A DNA stretch of 64,000 nucleotides from Aestuariibacter salexigens DSM 15300 (GTDB lineage: Bacteria > Pseudomonadota > Gammaproteobacteria > Enterobacterales > Alteromonadaceae). Position numbers and translations under genes: made by a program. The notes under the pieces were generated by a model. That model did not search any database. It was not told the origin of the DNA and worked only from the letters and a program-made list of their open reading frames with translations. Below, piece after piece: positions 37,246-48,294 of the stretch. Position 1 is the stretch's first letter. Each line of letters opens with the position of its first letter. Location of the stretch: contig NZ_AUBH01000001.1 of the NCBI RefSeq assembly GCF_000429145.1, forward strand, positions 434,001 through 498,000, written 5' to 3'.

Positions 37246-37554
37246 TTATACTCTCACAACGGAATTATCATCGAACGAAACTGGCGAAGTCACATAGGCA
37301 TCTGCGTCCCAGTCATTCTCCCAGTCTGTATCGTTTAACAAATAGCGGAACTGATACGCTTTATCTTTCTCTAGCTCAACCGTTTGCGTAAAGCCGCCGT
37401 TCTTCAGCTTTTTCATCTCGCTGCTTTCTACATCCCAGTCATTAAAATCACCAACCAGCTTTACTGACTCGGCTTGTTTAGATTGTTCTTTGGTCAGTTT
37501 GAAGGTGACCTTACAAACCGGCTTACTTTTCAGATACTGTTTTTTCAAACTCAT
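37246..37554 (-). CDS. Stand-alone glycogen-binding (CBM48/isoamylase N-terminal-like) protein
   Basis: A 102-residue one-domain protein. VKLVGDFNDWD, MKKLKNGGFTQTVELEKDKAYQFRYLL and WENDWDADAYV form the immunoglobulin-like starch/glycogen-binding early-set domain found in AMPK-beta subunits and at the N-terminus of branching enzymes. There is no attached catalytic domain, no signal peptide and no glycogen gene nearby. It could be a cytoplasmic glycogen-binding adaptor; function unknown. Confidence 0.85.
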   Translation of the reverse strand: MSLKKQYLKSKPVCKVTFKLTKEQSKQAESVKLVGDFNDWDVESSEMKKLKNGGFTQTVELEKDKAYQFRYLLNDTDWENDWDADAYVTSPVSFDDNSVVRV

Positions 37555-37996
37555 GATATGCCACTCCGCGTGTAATTAAATTACATAAACTGTGCGTATT
37601 ATAACCAGAAAAAGCCTGCTAAGCGCAATAGATGTAATAAAATAACCAAAAATGCCTGTTTGTGGTGCGCGCAGCAGAATAAATGCATTAATAGTGATCA
37701 AAATCGATCTTCTGCACATACCAGCAACTTAGATAAAATACTCGTCATTTCAGGCGCTTACTTAAGGACTGAAGATGACTTATGAAAATGGGAGCCGTCT
37801 GTGCTGCAAAATTGTGCAATAAAGGTTTGAGTTCACGTTTCGGGTAAGCGTGCAATGAATTACGCAGGTATGCATCAATTCATGTTGTAAAAAGTAACAA
37901 TATTAATGGTTTTTAAGCTGTCATAAGTCGTTACAATGTAAAAATAATTACACGTCAACACCGGCGCTGCTTAAGCGTGGAATCCAGGAAGATAAT
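37555..37996. other. 442-base intergenic region upstream of the third RND operon
   Basis: No recognisable gene. It should hold the promoters of the CBM48-like gene (minus) and the RND operon (plus). A 15-codon reading frame at 37775-37822 (MTYENGSRLCCKIVQ) has AAGGA six bases before its ATG, but no other support. No hairpin stood out. Confidence 0.5.
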
Positions 37997-39223
37997 ATGA
38001 AACGGTTGTTAGTTAAGGCGGGCATACCGCTGGTCATCATTCTTGTGGCGATAATACTGGCGGCAGTCATGATTGCCAGTCGTAAACCACCGGAAACCAA
38101 TGAAGAGCCAGAGCGTGCCTTTTTAGTTGAAGCCAAGCAGGTTCAGCAACAAAACGTGCAATTTAGCATCGCCTCGCAGGGTACTGTCGTGCCGCGCATT
38201 CAGACCATGCTGAGTACTCAGGTGAGTGGTGTTGTGGTGAGCGTCTCTGACACCTTTATCGAAGGGGGGATGTTCAAAAAGGGGGATGTGTTACTGCAAT
38301 TGGAGCAGGATGACTATCTCACGGAAGTGAAAGCAGCGGAAGCCGACTTAGCCAGAGCGCAGGCTGCGCTTGATGAAGAGATTGCCAGAAGCAGGGTGGC
38401 AGAAGAGGAATGGCGCTCGGTGTCTTCTAGCGCACCGCCTGAATTAGGTCTGCGCAAACCTCAGTTGGCCAGAGAAGAAGCCAATGTAAAAGCGGCCGAG
38501 GCTCGGCTTGAAAGAGCGCGGCGGAATTTACAGCGTACAACAATCCGTGCGCCATACGACGGGTTAGTCAGACAGGTAAACGTCGATCTCGGTCAATTTG
38601 TTACCACGGGTACGCAACTTGGGCTGGTCTTTAACACGACAGTAGCGGAAGTACGTATCCCGCTCACTGACAGTGATTTGGCATTTTTACGTTTGCCTGA
38701 GCACAGCGAGCAACAGGCTAATGTCACGCTCAGTACCAAAATTGCCGGAAAAAATGTGAATTGGCAAGGCAAGCTGGTGCGCAGCGAAGGCGTGCTGGAT
38801 GAAAGAAATCGTGTGATTTATGCCGTGGTTGAAGTTTCAGACCCTTATCAACGCAATGAAAATGCAACTGGCACACCATTAAGGTTTGGGCGCTTTGTCA
38901 ATGCTGATATCAAAGGCACGAGCATGGACAACCTGATTGTCTTGCCCAGGAACGTGCTACGACTGGATGGCACCGTGTTGGTCGTAGAACAGGACAGAAC
39001 GCTACGTATTCAGAAAGTGGATATTGTTCGTTCAGACCCTGAGTTTGTTTACATCGCCAGCGGTCTCGAACATAACGATATGGTGACGGTCAGTGCTGTA
39101 CCTAATGCCTATGATGGCATGAAGGTGCGTCTACCATCAGATGAGCCAGACACGCCTGAGCCGGCAGACAAGGACAAGCCAGACAATTCCACCACCATTG
39201 CCAGTGCTGGAGATAATGTATGA
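37997..39223 (+). CDS. RND efflux periplasmic adaptor
   Basis: A 408-residue membrane-fusion protein anchored by one N-terminal helix (about 10-31). Lipoyl halves (VVVSVSDTFIEGGMFKKGDVLLQL and TTIRAPYDGLVRQVNVDLGQ), an alpha-hairpin rich in Ala/Glu/Arg (about 115-180), a barrel and a C-terminal domain follow. The C-terminus is Pro/Asp/Lys-rich. The stop overlaps the permease start by four bases (ATGA), so the two are coupled. Confidence 0.9.
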   Translation: MKRLLVKAGIPLVIILVAIILAAVMIASRKPPETNEEPERAFLVEAKQVQQQNVQFSIASQGTVVPRIQTMLSTQVSGVVVSVSDTFIEGGMFKKGDVLLQLEQDDYLTEVKAAEADLARAQAALDEEIARSRVAEEEWRSVSSSAPPELGLRKPQLAREEANVKAAEARLERARRNLQRTTIRAPYDGLVRQVNVDLGQFVTTGTQLGLVFNTTVAEVRIPLTDSDLAFLRLPEHSEQQANVTLSTKIAGKNVNWQGKLVRSEGVLDERNRVIYAVVEVSDPYQRNENATGTPLRFGRFVNADIKGTSMDNLIVLPRNVLRLDGTVLVVEQDRTLRIQKVDIVRSDPEFVYIASGLEHNDMVTVSAVPNAYDGMKVRLPSDEPDTPEPADKDKPDNSTTIASAGDNV

Positions 39224-42200
39224 GCCGAATCGATACACACCGTGGGGTGATTGCTTGGTTTGCGCGTAACTCTGTGGCCGCAAACCTGCTGATGTGGATC
39301 ATTATAGTGGGCGGGGTCTTTGCCGCCTTTACGATCCAAAAACAGGTCTTTCCGAATTTTGAGTTTAATCAGATCACTGTGCGCGTACCTTACCTCGGTG
39401 CGGCACCACAGGAAGTTGAGGAAGGCGTTGTACTGAAAATTGAAGAGGCGATAAAGGATCTTGATGGCATTAAGAAGATCACGTCTCTGGCGAATGAGGG
39501 AATGGGAACGGTCAATATTGAAGTTGAAGAAGAATACGACCCGCAAATACTTCTCGACGAAGTAAAAGTACAAGTTGATGCCATCCCCAGCTTTCCTGCA
39601 AATACGGAAAAGCCCATTGTTTATCGCCAAAAGCCGCAACAGGATGTGTTGTGGATATCCGTATATGGCGATGCATCTGAACGTGAACTCAAAGAAATGG
39701 CAAAACAGCTGCGTGATGATATCGCCAACTTGCCAGGCATCTCACAGGTTCAGGTTGTGGGTGACAGAGATTACGAAGTCTCTGTTGAGCTGTCAGAGCG
39801 GCGCTTACTCGAGTATGGACTGACATTTTCAGAAGTCGTCGCCGCAGTACGCAGCAGCTCAGTTGACCTGCCGGGTGGTGCAATTAAATCTGACAATGGC
39901 GACATTTTGCTGCGAACCAAGGGCCAGGCGTATACCGGTTACGACTTTTCTCAATTGGTGTTGTTTACTCGTCCAGATGGTACCCGACTATTACTCGGCG
40001 ATGTAGCAGACATTCGTGATGGCTTTGTTGAGAATAATCAGTTCGCGCTGTTCGACGGTAAACCTGCAATCAGTATTCGCGTGATGGCCGTTGGCGATCA
40101 AAATGCACTGGAGATCTCCGAGCGCGTCAACGCCTATATTGATGAAATCAGACCTGAAATGCCTGGTAATATCTCTGCAGACACCTGGGGAGACTCGTCT
40201 TTTTATCTGGCCGATCGTCTGAATATGATGATCGAAAATATGGCGATGGGCGCGTTACTGGTGTTTATCGTGCTGTCGTTATTTTTAAAAATTCGATTAG
40301 CCTTCTGGGTTATCGTTGGACTGCCTGTGTGTTTTCTCGGCGCAATTGCCTTGTTACCGCAGCTTGGTGTGTCCATTAATATGCTCAGCCTGTTTGCGTT
40401 TATTTTGGTACTGGGTATTGTGGTCGACGATGCCATTATTATGGGTGAATCGGCCTATTCCGAGATAGACAGGCGTGGGCATAATATCGATTCGGTCATA
40501 TTTGGCGTCAAAAAAGTCGCCATGCCGGCAACATTTGGCGTATTGACCACTATTGCAGCGTTTACACCAATGCTGATGGTGTCTGGTGTGTTTGGCATTA
40601 TCTGGAAAACCATTGGTTTAGTGGTCATCGTGTGTTTGGTGTTCTCTCTGATTGAGTCAAAGTTGATTTTGCCAGCGCACCTGGCGCACATGAAAGTCAC
40701 GCCCTATGACCCAAGCACAGCAAACCGTTTTCAACGATTCCGGGATATTTTTGCCGAGGGGATAAAAACCTTTATCCAAAATGTCTATGTGCCCTTTCTG
40801 CGTAAGGCAGTGAAGAACCGCTACACCACATTGGCATCGTTCATTGCCATGTTGGTACTGACCGTCGGTTTATTTGGTGGCGGGTTTGTGCGCTTTGTCT
40901 TTTTCCCTAATGTACCCAGTGATTTTATGCAGGCGTCAATCAGTATGGAGCCGGGTTCATCGCTGCAACAAAGAGACGCGGCAATGCAGGAACTTATTGA
41001 TGCGTTGGCCAAAATGGACAGAGAACTGATTGATGAGACCGGCGAAGCGGTGGTTAAGCATGCCATGGCTTACGACACCGGTAATTTAAGCGGGCAAATA
41101 TTCGTTGAAATGACCAAAGGCGAAGACCGCGACATGAAAGATTTTGAGATCCACCAGCGCTGGCGTGACTTTATTCCAGAAATAGCCGGGGTTCGCTCAT
41201 TGTCGGTGGGCTCTCCGGGGGGGCCCGGTGGTGGTTCCGATCTGACCTTTGAATTTAGCTCAACAGATATCGCAGCGTTACAGGCGGTTACTGACGAGTT
41301 AAAACAACATTTGACGATGTTTAATGGCGTTACTGATATCAACGACAGCTTCAGTGGCGGTAGCGATGAGATACGGTTGTCTGTAAGACCTGAAGCCGAA
41401 GCGTTGGGGATCACATTACAGCAGCTGGCCCAGCAAGTCAGATTTGGCTTTTATGGAGCTGAAGCCCAACGCGTGCAGCGCGGCGATGAAGAAGTTAAAG
41501 TCATGGTGCGCTATCCACAGGATGAACGAAGCTCCGTTGGCCATTTGGAAGTCATGCGGATCCGTGCGCCGAATGGTGACGATGTGCCGTTTTCCGAGGT
41601 CGCCGATATCGAGCTGGCAGAAGGCTACAGCACGATTACGCGTGTGAATGGCTCTCGTTCTATTACCGTGACAGGTAAAGTGGATAAGTCAATGCTTGAT
41701 CCGGGTGAAGTCGCCAGTGAGGTTGAGCAGGACTTTATTCCAACCCTGCTGGAACGTTACCCAACCGTCTCCTTCAAACTGGAAGGGTCATCAAGAGAGC
41801 AGGGCGAGGCAATGGTCAGCCTGGCACAGGGTTTTGTGTTTGCGTTATTTGCTATATATGCACTGATGGCAATTCCGCTTAAGTCCTACTCGCAGCCGCT
41901 TATCATTATGTCGGTGATCCCGTTTGGCATCGTTGGCGCCATTGTGGGTCACCTATTGTTAGGCCAGGCGGTTAGCGTCTTGTCACTGTGTGGCATTATT
42001 GCGTTGTCTGGCGTGGTCGTGAATGACAGTTTGATCATGGTGGATTTCGTCAATCGCGCACGAGCCGAAGGACATTCAATGCTGGAGGCGGCGTTAAGCG
42101 CAGGTAGCCAGCGATTCAGAGCCATTATCCTGACATCATTGACTACGTTTATGGGCTTGATGCCAATCGTGTTTGAAAAGAGCTTGCAGGCGCAAATCGT

Positions 42201-42357
42201 GATCCCAATGGCCATCTCATTGGCTTTTGGTATTTTATTCGCCACGGTGATCACGCTGTTACTGGTACCGTCTCTTTATCTGATTCTTGATGATATAAAA
42301 CAGGCTCTGAACATTAAGAGCCGCGCACCACTGCACGTGCACAATGCAGAATCTTAA
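39220..42357 (+). CDS. RND efflux permease
   Basis: A 1045-residue HAE-type proton-driven pump. The relay helix reads [20 protein letters not shown], keeping the Asp-Asp pair of AcrB, unlike the Asp-Asn of the two permeases at 15-22 kb. Twelve helices and the periplasmic porter and docking domains are expected ([16 protein letters not shown] starts the second porter half). The substrate is unknown. An S9 peptidase gene begins 28 nt after the stop. Confidence 0.92.
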   Translation: MSRIDTHRGVIAWFARNSVAANLLMWIIIVGGVFAAFTIQKQVFPNFEFNQITVRVPYLGAAPQEVEEGVVLKIEEAIKDLDGIKKITSLANEGMGTVNIEVEEEYDPQILLDEVKVQVDAIPSFPANTEKPIVYRQKPQQDVLWISVYGDASERELKEMAKQLRDDIANLPGISQVQVVGDRDYEVSVELSERRLLEYGLTFSEVVAAVRSSSVDLPGGAIKSDNGDILLRTKGQAYTGYDFSQLVLFTRPDGTRLLLGDVADIRDGFVENNQFALFDGKPAISIRVMAVGDQNALEISERVNAYIDEIRPEMPGNISADTWGDSSFYLADRLNMMIENMAMGALLVFIVLSLFLKIRLAFWVIVGLPVCFLGAIALLPQLGVSINMLSLFAFILVLGIVVDDAIIMGESAYSEIDRRGHNIDSVIFGVKKVAMPATFGVLTTIAAFTPMLMVSGVFGIIWKTIGLVVIVCLVFSLIESKLILPAHLAHMKVTPYDPSTANRFQRFRDIFAEGIKTFIQNVYVPFLRKAVKNRYTTLASFIAMLVLTVGLFGGGFVRFVFFPNVPSDFMQASISMEPGSSLQQRDAAMQELIDALAKMDRELIDETGEAVVKHAMAYDTGNLSGQIFVEMTKGEDRDMKDFEIHQRWRDFIPEIAGVRSLSVGSPGGPGGGSDLTFEFSSTDIAALQAVTDELKQHLTMFNGVTDINDSFSGGSDEIRLSVRPEAEALGITLQQLAQQVRFGFYGAEAQRVQRGDEEVKVMVRYPQDERSSVGHLEVMRIRAPNGDDVPFSEVADIELAEGYSTITRVNGSRSITVTGKVDKSMLDPGEVASEVEQDFIPTLLERYPTVSFKLEGSSREQGEAMVSLAQGFVFALFAIYALMAIPLKSYSQPLIIMSVIPFGIVGAIVGHLLLGQAVSVLSLCGIIALSGVVVNDSLIMVDFVNRARAEGHSMLEAALSAGSQRFRAIILTSLTTFMGLMPIVFEKSLQAQIVIPMAISLAFGILFATVITLLLVPSLYLILDDIKQALNIKSRAPLHVHNAES

Positions 42358-42385
42358 AAATAAAACAAACGAAAGAAGCAACAAA

Positions 42386-44599
42386 ATGACATTGAAGAAA
42401 AATACCCTGCAAATCTGTACGCCAATAGTCGTGACTGCCGCCACTCTCATGTTGAGCGCATGTCAGCCGGCGCCAGAAAAGGCGGTTGATCCTGAAACCA
42501 CTACTCAGGCCGACCATTCGGTTGCGATGATTGATTATCCGCAGACCAGGACAGTCGACGCCTCAGATACCCATTTCGGGATCGAAATCAGCGATCCTTA
42601 TCGCTGGCTGGAAGATGACAGAAGCGAGGAAACGGGCAACTGGGTTGATGCGCAAAACGCGGTGACGCAGAGTTACCTTGCCAACATTCCGTATCGCGAA
42701 AAAATTGCCGACACTGTGAGTAATCTGTTGAGTTATGAGCGCTCTTCAGCGCCATTCACAGAAGGCGATTATCAGTATTTCTACAAAAATGACGGGCTGC
42801 AGAACCAGGCTGTGATTTATCGCCAGAAAGGGGACGGAGAGTCCGAAGTGTTTATCGACCCCAATCAGCTCTCAGAAGATGGCACGGTTTCTCTGTTCCA
42901 ACTTAGCTTTTCAAGTGATGGATCTCTGGTGGCGTTCCAAACATCAAAAGGCGGCAGTGATTGGCGCGAAATTTTGATAATGGACACCGAGACTAAGCAA
43001 TTACTCGACGAAAAGCTGGTAAATGTTAAGTTCAGTGGCATCGCCTGGTACAAAAATGAAGGGTTCTACTACTCCAGCTATGACAAGCCGGAAGGCTCTG
43101 AACTGAGTGCAATGACAGATCAGCACAAGCTGTACTATCACGAAATCGGTACACCTCAGAGTCAGGATGAAAAAGTATTTGGACACACTGACGATGAGAA
43201 GCATCGTTATGTGTGGGCTAGCGTCGGCGATGATCGCTATCTGGTTGTTCAGGCGGCGGTATCGACGTCGGGAAACCGCATGTTCGTAAAAGATCTGGAA
43301 AACCCCGATAGCGGTTTCGTAACGGTAAAAGGCTCACTCGATTCGGACGCTGACCTGTTACTGGCAAAGAATGGCAAGCTCTATCTGGACACCAATCACA
43401 ATGCGCCCAATTCAAAAGTGGTGGCTGCTGATATCACAGCGCCAGCGGTCAAAAACTGGGTTGACGTGATCCCGGAGACTGAACATGTTTTGTCGGTCAG
43501 CACCGCAGGCGGTTACTTTTTTGCCGAGTATATGGTCGATGCCATTTCACAGGTAAAGCAGTATGAACTAGATGGCACATTTGTTCGCGATGTTACACTG
43601 CCAGGAATAGGCTCTGTCGGCTCTAGCGGTCGTGGATTGGGCAATGTGGGGTCGTTTGAAGGAAAAGCTGACGCGACGCAAACGTATTTCCATTTCGAAA
43701 ACTACGCCACACCAACCACCATTTATCGCTATGACATCAACAGTGGTGAGAGTGAACTCGCGTTTGCCCCGGGATCGCCGTTCGACAGCAGTCAATATGT
43801 GTCTACGCAGATTTTCTATAACTCTAAAGACGGTACTCGGGTACCGATGATCATTACGCACAAAAAAGACCTTGCGTTAAATGGTAAAAATCCGACGCTG
43901 TTGTACAGCTATGGAGGATTTAACATCAGTTTACCGCCTCGTTTCAGCGATACTGTCGCAGCCTGGCTTGAGTTAGGTGGGGTTTATGCTGTTCCTAACA
44001 TCCGAGGTGGAGGTGAATACGGTAAAGAGTGGCATCTGGCCGGCACGCAGATGAAAAAGCAGAACGTGTTCGATGACTTTATTGCCGCTGGTGAATGGTT
44101 AATTGATAACAACTACACCAGCAAACAATACCTGGCTATCCGTGGCGGTTCAAATGGTGGATTACTGGTTGGCGCGGTCATGACACAGCGACCTGATCTG
44201 GCACAGGTTGCATTGCCAGCTGTTGGCGTGCTGGATATGGCTCGCTACCACACGTTTACCGCCGGAGCAGGGTGGGCGTACGATTATGGTACGGTCGAAC
44301 AAAGTAAAGAAATGGCAGAATATCTGCTTGGTTACTCACCGGTACATAATGTGCGAAGTGACGTGAATTATCCGGCTACGATGATCACGACGGCAGACCA
44401 CGATGACAGGGTTGTACCTGCCCATTCGTTTAAGTTTGCAGCTGAGCTACAGGCCAAGCATTCTGGCCCTAACCCGACGTTGATTCGCATTGAAAAGGAT
44501 GCAGGACACGGTGCGGGCACGCCGGTTAGCAAGACTATTCAGCAATACGCAGATATTTACGGCTTTACGCTGTATTCAATGGGCGTTGAGCGACTTTAG
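42386..44599 (+). CDS. Prolyl oligopeptidase family lipoprotein (S9A)
   Basis: A 737-residue serine peptidase starting [16 protein letters not shown] with lipobox LSAC, so it should be a periplasmic or outer-membrane lipoprotein. An upstream in-frame ATG at 42344 overlaps the RND gene and spoils the signal peptide. The N-terminal propeller is followed by the catalytic domain: Ser589 in RGGSNGGLL, Asp673 in [10 protein letters not shown] and His708 in DAGHGAG, the prolyl oligopeptidase triad. It cleaves short proline-containing peptides after proline. Confidence 0.93.
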   Translation: MTLKKNTLQICTPIVVTAATLMLSACQPAPEKAVDPETTTQADHSVAMIDYPQTRTVDASDTHFGIEISDPYRWLEDDRSEETGNWVDAQNAVTQSYLANIPYREKIADTVSNLLSYERSSAPFTEGDYQYFYKNDGLQNQAVIYRQKGDGESEVFIDPNQLSEDGTVSLFQLSFSSDGSLVAFQTSKGGSDWREILIMDTETKQLLDEKLVNVKFSGIAWYKNEGFYYSSYDKPEGSELSAMTDQHKLYYHEIGTPQSQDEKVFGHTDDEKHRYVWASVGDDRYLVVQAAVSTSGNRMFVKDLENPDSGFVTVKGSLDSDADLLLAKNGKLYLDTNHNAPNSKVVAADITAPAVKNWVDVIPETEHVLSVSTAGGYFFAEYMVDAISQVKQYELDGTFVRDVTLPGIGSVGSSGRGLGNVGSFEGKADATQTYFHFENYATPTTIYRYDINSGESELAFAPGSPFDSSQYVSTQIFYNSKDGTRVPMIITHKKDLALNGKNPTLLYSYGGFNISLPPRFSDTVAAWLELGGVYAVPNIRGGGEYGKEWHLAGTQMKKQNVFDDFIAAGEWLIDNNYTSKQYLAIRGGSNGGLLVGAVMTQRPDLAQVALPAVGVLDMARYHTFTAGAGWAYDYGTVEQSKEMAEYLLGYSPVHNVRSDVNYPATMITTADHDDRVVPAHSFKFAAELQAKHSGPNPTLIRIEKDAGHGAGTPVSKTIQQYADIYGFTLYSMGVERL

Positions 44600-44610
44600 T
44601 GTTTGTCTTA

Positions 44611-44635
44611 GACCCCGGCCCTCGCCGGGTTGACG
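44611..44635 (+). repeat. REP-like palindrome after the prolyl oligopeptidase gene
   Basis: A 6-bp GC stem (44614-44619 with 44624-44629) with CCTC loop is followed by TTGACG. It shares shape, loop and the TGACG tail with the unit at 52997-53024, so it looks like an isolated member of the same family. Confidence 0.55.
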
Positions 44636-44671
44636 TATTGTTGTGCCGAGGTCATGAGTCCGAAGGCAATA

Positions 44672-44700
44672 AAAAACCCCGCGTTTAAAGCGGGGTTTTT
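44672..44700. terminator. Bidirectional terminator
   Basis: A perfect 11-bp stem (44672-44682 with 44690-44700), with a GTTTAAA loop and A/T runs on both sides, lies between the convergent prolyl oligopeptidase and TonB-receptor genes. Confidence 0.9.
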
Positions 44701-44717
44701 TGTATTCGCGTATTAGT

Positions 44718-47015
44718 TTAGAAGTTCATTGATGCTTCTATACCGAAGATAGCAGGGTCATTAACGAATCCAGTGTTGTTACTGAAGTCGATAAAGCCTT
44801 TTACGTTATCTTCATCGGTAATATTGCGTCCGAATACGGCAATCGTGTAGTCATGCTCCCAGTTGGTGTAACCCACTCTCAGACCTAACTCGAACTGACC
44901 GTCAGTGTTGAATTCCACAGACTCATACAGTGCCATATTGGTATCACCCTGATACACGTAGTCGGCGAATACGAAGATTTCACCGTCTTCGACTTCATGG
45001 GTGTAACGTGCGGTCAGGTTGAACGTTGACTCAGGCGCCTGCTGGAACGGGTTACCGTCTAATAATGCAAAACCATTGGCATTAAGTGGGTCAGTCACAG
45101 TACACAGGCCAGAGCCACAGGCCGCTGTTGCCAGAGTATCGTCATTTAGCTCAGTGTCGTTGTAGCTGAAGCCCGCCGTCATCAACAGGTTTTCACTGAC
45201 AAGAAGCTCCAGGTCGATCTCAAAGCCCATGCCGGTGCCTTCGTCTGCATTCAACAACTGGTTGCTGTTCGATGTACCACCGATAGCGGACAGCTGTAAA
45301 TCATCGATCACATAATAGAACGCAGCCGCATTTAAGCGCAGACGGTCATCAAGCAGGTCTGACTTATAACCGACTTCGTAAGACATGATGGTTTCTGAAT
45401 CCGCCACCGTTGGACCTAACAAGAAGGCGACATCACGACCCTGAATAGACTGTGCGCGGAAACCGCTGGCCACACGGCCATACCACATGGTGTCTTCAGT
45501 CTGCTGATAATTAACGCTTAATTCCCAGCTCAGACGATCGTCCTGCTCGTTAACCGGTGCAAGTGCAGGTATGCCTAGATCTACCCATAACTGCCCGTAT
45601 TGCTGAACAAAGAAATCTTTCTCGTCGTCTGTGTAGCGCAGACCGAGTGTAACGTTCCATTGGTCGTCAAGATCGTAAGAGCCTTGGCCGAACAGTGCCC
45701 AGGCAGTGTTTTCATGAGTGACAATGGTGTTGATTGGTGCTGTATTAGCAAAGCCAAATGACGAAAACGATTCGGTTTCTACATCCAGCGTTGAATCGAA
45801 GTAGAACGCACCAAACTGCCACTGGAATGCATCACTGGTGTTACTGGAGAAGCGAATTTCCTGCGTGAACTGTTCGACATCAGCACTGTCTTGAGTCACT
45901 GATGGTACAAAGATAGGGCCCGGGAATGTCAATGCGTCAGAGCCAAACACGTTGACGAGCGCTGACGAGATACCAGCCGGGACGGAAACACTGGTATCAA
46001 AGCTAACTACACCACCGTCAATATCACCGCGAGAGAAGCCGTCTGCTGACTCGGTTGCGGTAATCGAGGTGATGGTAAAGCCATCAAGATCCCAATCTAA
46101 TTTTAGTGACGCACCAGAGCCTTCGTAACCTTGAGGGTTGTTGTCAGTGCTGTCGTAATACACTACATCACGGTCGTAGTTTTGGTTGAGGTTGTTAGAG
46201 CCGGTGTCAAAGATGTTGGCTCTGAAAATAGACGCGGTGCCATCAAGATCTCTGCCATGAACATTGAGCAATGCAGAGAAGTCTGAGCTTGGCTCCCATA
46301 AAAGCTGAGCACGATACGCTTTCTCGTCATAACCGCCCATGGCGTCTTTCTCGCCAGTAAAACCGTTGTCAATCCAATCGTCTCGGTCCTGAGACAGCAC
46401 TGAAATACGGCCAGAAAGGGTATCGGTTAAACCGCCACCGACGGCACCTTCAAAGGTTACCGTATCATATGAGCCATATGAAAGACGTCCGTAGCCTTCG
46501 AATGTCTGTGTCGGCTTAACGCTTTCAAATTTGACGATACCAGCAGTAGTGTTGCGACCGAACAGCGTGCCTTGTGGGCCACGAATCACTTCAACCTGCT
46601 GTACGTCGAAAAGCGGGAAGCTTTTTAGTACCACATTTTCCTGAACCACTTCGTCCATGATAATGGAAACCGGCTGTGACGCTGCCAAGTCAAAATCAAC
46701 GTTACCCAGTCCGCGAATGTAAAAACGCGGTGCTGCGCGACCGTTTGATGACTCAGCGTAAAGCCCAGGCACACGTAGTGCAATGGTCAGGATGTCTTCA
46801 CCCGCACTAAACAGCGAGGTGAACTCTTCACCGGATAGTGTGGCAATTGAAATAGGCACTTCCTGAATGTTCTGTACACGCTTTTGCGCGGTAACAGTGA
46901 TTTTTTCAAGTGCCAGTTCCTGCTCGGCATTTGACGCGTCCTGCGCAATAACGGTTGTACTGGCCAGTGCTGCATTCACGCATAGCGCCAGTGAGGCAAG
47001 TTTATAAGCTTTCAT
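44718..47015 (-). CDS. TonB-dependent receptor
   Basis: A 765-residue outer-membrane receptor. Signal peptide MKAYKLASLALCVNAALASTTVIAQ is followed by TonB box EKITVTAQKR and plug (IQEVPISIATLSGEEF, RFYIRGLG, VEVIRGPQGTLFGRNTTAGIV). The barrel ends in FGIEASMNF. This plug type (EVPxSIxxxSGEEL / GRNTTAG) belongs to the large group seen in marine alpha- and gammaproteobacteria for hydrophobic or carbohydrate ligands rather than classic siderophores. It sits beside the GlxA-type regulator and the acyl-CoA dehydrogenase cluster, which may point to a lipid-like or aromatic ligand; that is inference. Confidence 0.92.
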   Translation of the reverse strand: MKAYKLASLALCVNAALASTTVIAQDASNAEQELALEKITVTAQKRVQNIQEVPISIATLSGEEFTSLFSAGEDILTIALRVPGLYAESSNGRAAPRFYIRGLGNVDFDLAASQPVSIIMDEVVQENVVLKSFPLFDVQQVEVIRGPQGTLFGRNTTAGIVKFESVKPTQTFEGYGRLSYGSYDTVTFEGAVGGGLTDTLSGRISVLSQDRDDWIDNGFTGEKDAMGGYDEKAYRAQLLWEPSSDFSALLNVHGRDLDGTASIFRANIFDTGSNNLNQNYDRDVVYYDSTDNNPQGYEGSGASLKLDWDLDGFTITSITATESADGFSRGDIDGGVVSFDTSVSVPAGISSALVNVFGSDALTFPGPIFVPSVTQDSADVEQFTQEIRFSSNTSDAFQWQFGAFYFDSTLDVETESFSSFGFANTAPINTIVTHENTAWALFGQGSYDLDDQWNVTLGLRYTDDEKDFFVQQYGQLWVDLGIPALAPVNEQDDRLSWELSVNYQQTEDTMWYGRVASGFRAQSIQGRDVAFLLGPTVADSETIMSYEVGYKSDLLDDRLRLNAAAFYYVIDDLQLSAIGGTSNSNQLLNADEGTGMGFEIDLELLVSENLLMTAGFSYNDTELNDDTLATAACGSGLCTVTDPLNANGFALLDGNPFQQAPESTFNLTARYTHEVEDGEIFVFADYVYQGDTNMALYESVEFNTDGQFELGLRVGYTNWEHDYTIAVFGRNITDEDNVKGFIDFSNNTGFVNDPAIFGIEASMNF

Positions 47016-47161
47016 GCTTTTTCACCAAAGTGTGTTAAGTGGAATAGAATTATGGTTTTTATTCGCCGGTGCAACTTAGGCACGAGCTTTCAGGGAGTGC
47101 CGAAAATATAGCATCTTTTCATGCATATGCCGATAGTGCAGAGTGGCAAAAAGAAAAAAAG

Positions 47162-48151
47162 TCAGGGGTTTATCACTGAACGTCTGAAATTATGCCGGTA
47201 TTGTACCGGAGATAAGCCAATTCGGTTTTTAAACAGGCGGCAAAATGAACTCATATCTTCGTACCCAACCTGATTAATGATCTGTTCGGTACTTAAACTG
47301 GTTGTTTCCAGAAACTTCTTTGCCGCCTCAATCCTGACCATCTGCACATAACGAGAAGGTGTTGTACCTGTAGCCTGTTTAAATCGACGGATAAGTGTTC
47401 TGGGACTGGTATTAATCAGCGTGGCCAACTGCTCTAGGGAAAGGGAAGAACTGTAGTGTTCTTCAATCCACTCCTGCACAACGGTAATGTCTTTATCGTG
47501 ATGATGTTTTTTAGAGCGAATATTTCCATATGCTGCCTGGTTGGCTCTTACCGGATCGATAACATGTGCTTTGGCCGTTTGTGCGGCAACATCGTGACCA
47601 CAGTATCGTTCAATTAACAGTAAGGTCAGATCAAACCAGGCCATGCCACCCCCTGAACAAAACAGTCTATCGTTTTGCGTGATCATCTTGTCTTCCTGTA
47701 AGCGAACGAGAGGAAAGCGCCGACGGAAAAGGTCTGCATAGCCCCAATGTGTTGTCGCAGTGAGACCGTCCAACAGGCCAGCCTCGGCGAGGAAAAACGC
47801 ACCACTGCAATTACTCGCGACGTCTGCCCCAGCATGATAAAGACGCAAGATATGCGGCAAAATGGTGGATTGTTGTTGTAACACGTCTTCAACCCTGCCA
47901 CCGATCGTCGGAATGAGCAGTAAATCGGTTTTTTTCACATCTTCTATCGCAACATGGGCTTGCAACGTGAGGTTATTAATACAGCGTACAGGTAAGCCTG
48001 CCAGGGTCGCAATTTCGACGTGGAATTTTGGCTCTGGTGGTATGCCATGCATTCGTTGCCAGGTCACACCGGCCAGTGCAAATAGCTCAAGTGCACCGGT
48101 AATAGCGCTGGCATAGGCCTGTTCGTAGCCTAGAATAGTGACGCGATACAT
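47162..48151 (-). CDS. AraC-family regulator with DJ-1/PfpI-like sensor domain (GlxA type)
   Basis: A 329-residue regulator. The N-terminal about 190 residues form the class I glutamine-amidotransferase-like DJ-1 fold, with the elbow ASNCSGAFFLAEAGLLDG. The C-terminal AraC domain (about 225-322) has both helix-turn-helix units (SLEQLATLINTSPRTLIRRFKQATG and STEQIINQVGYEDMSSFCRLFKNRIGLSP). It is divergent from the acyl-CoA dehydrogenase operon across 143 bases and is the likely regulator of that operon. The inducer is unknown. Confidence 0.92.
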   Translation of the reverse strand: MYRVTILGYEQAYASAITGALELFALAGVTWQRMHGIPPEPKFHVEIATLAGLPVRCINNLTLQAHVAIEDVKKTDLLLIPTIGGRVEDVLQQQSTILPHILRLYHAGADVASNCSGAFFLAEAGLLDGLTATTHWGYADLFRRRFPLVRLQEDKMITQNDRLFCSGGGMAWFDLTLLLIERYCGHDVAAQTAKAHVIDPVRANQAAYGNIRSKKHHHDKDITVVQEWIEEHYSSSLSLEQLATLINTSPRTLIRRFKQATGTTPSRYVQMVRIEAAKKFLETTSLSTEQIINQVGYEDMSSFCRLFKNRIGLSPVQYRHNFRRSVINP

Positions 48152-48217
48152 TTGTTAATAACCAGTATGTAGTGTTGTAGATTAGTCTGGTGAATAAATG
48201 ACGTTTTTAGCCATTAT

Positions 48218-48262
48218 TGTGTCAAAAAAGACAGTTTAATGACTACTTTAACCTGTGACACA
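48218..48262. promoter_or_regulatory. Possible operator: spaced inverted repeat between regulator and operon
   Basis: TGTGTCA at 48218-48224 and its reverse complement TGACACA at 48256-48262 are separated by 31 bases in the shared control region. AraC-family sites are more often direct repeats, so the assignment is weak. Confidence 0.3.
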
Positions 48263-48294
48263 CTAACGTCAATATCAAAAGAGTGAGTAACAAC

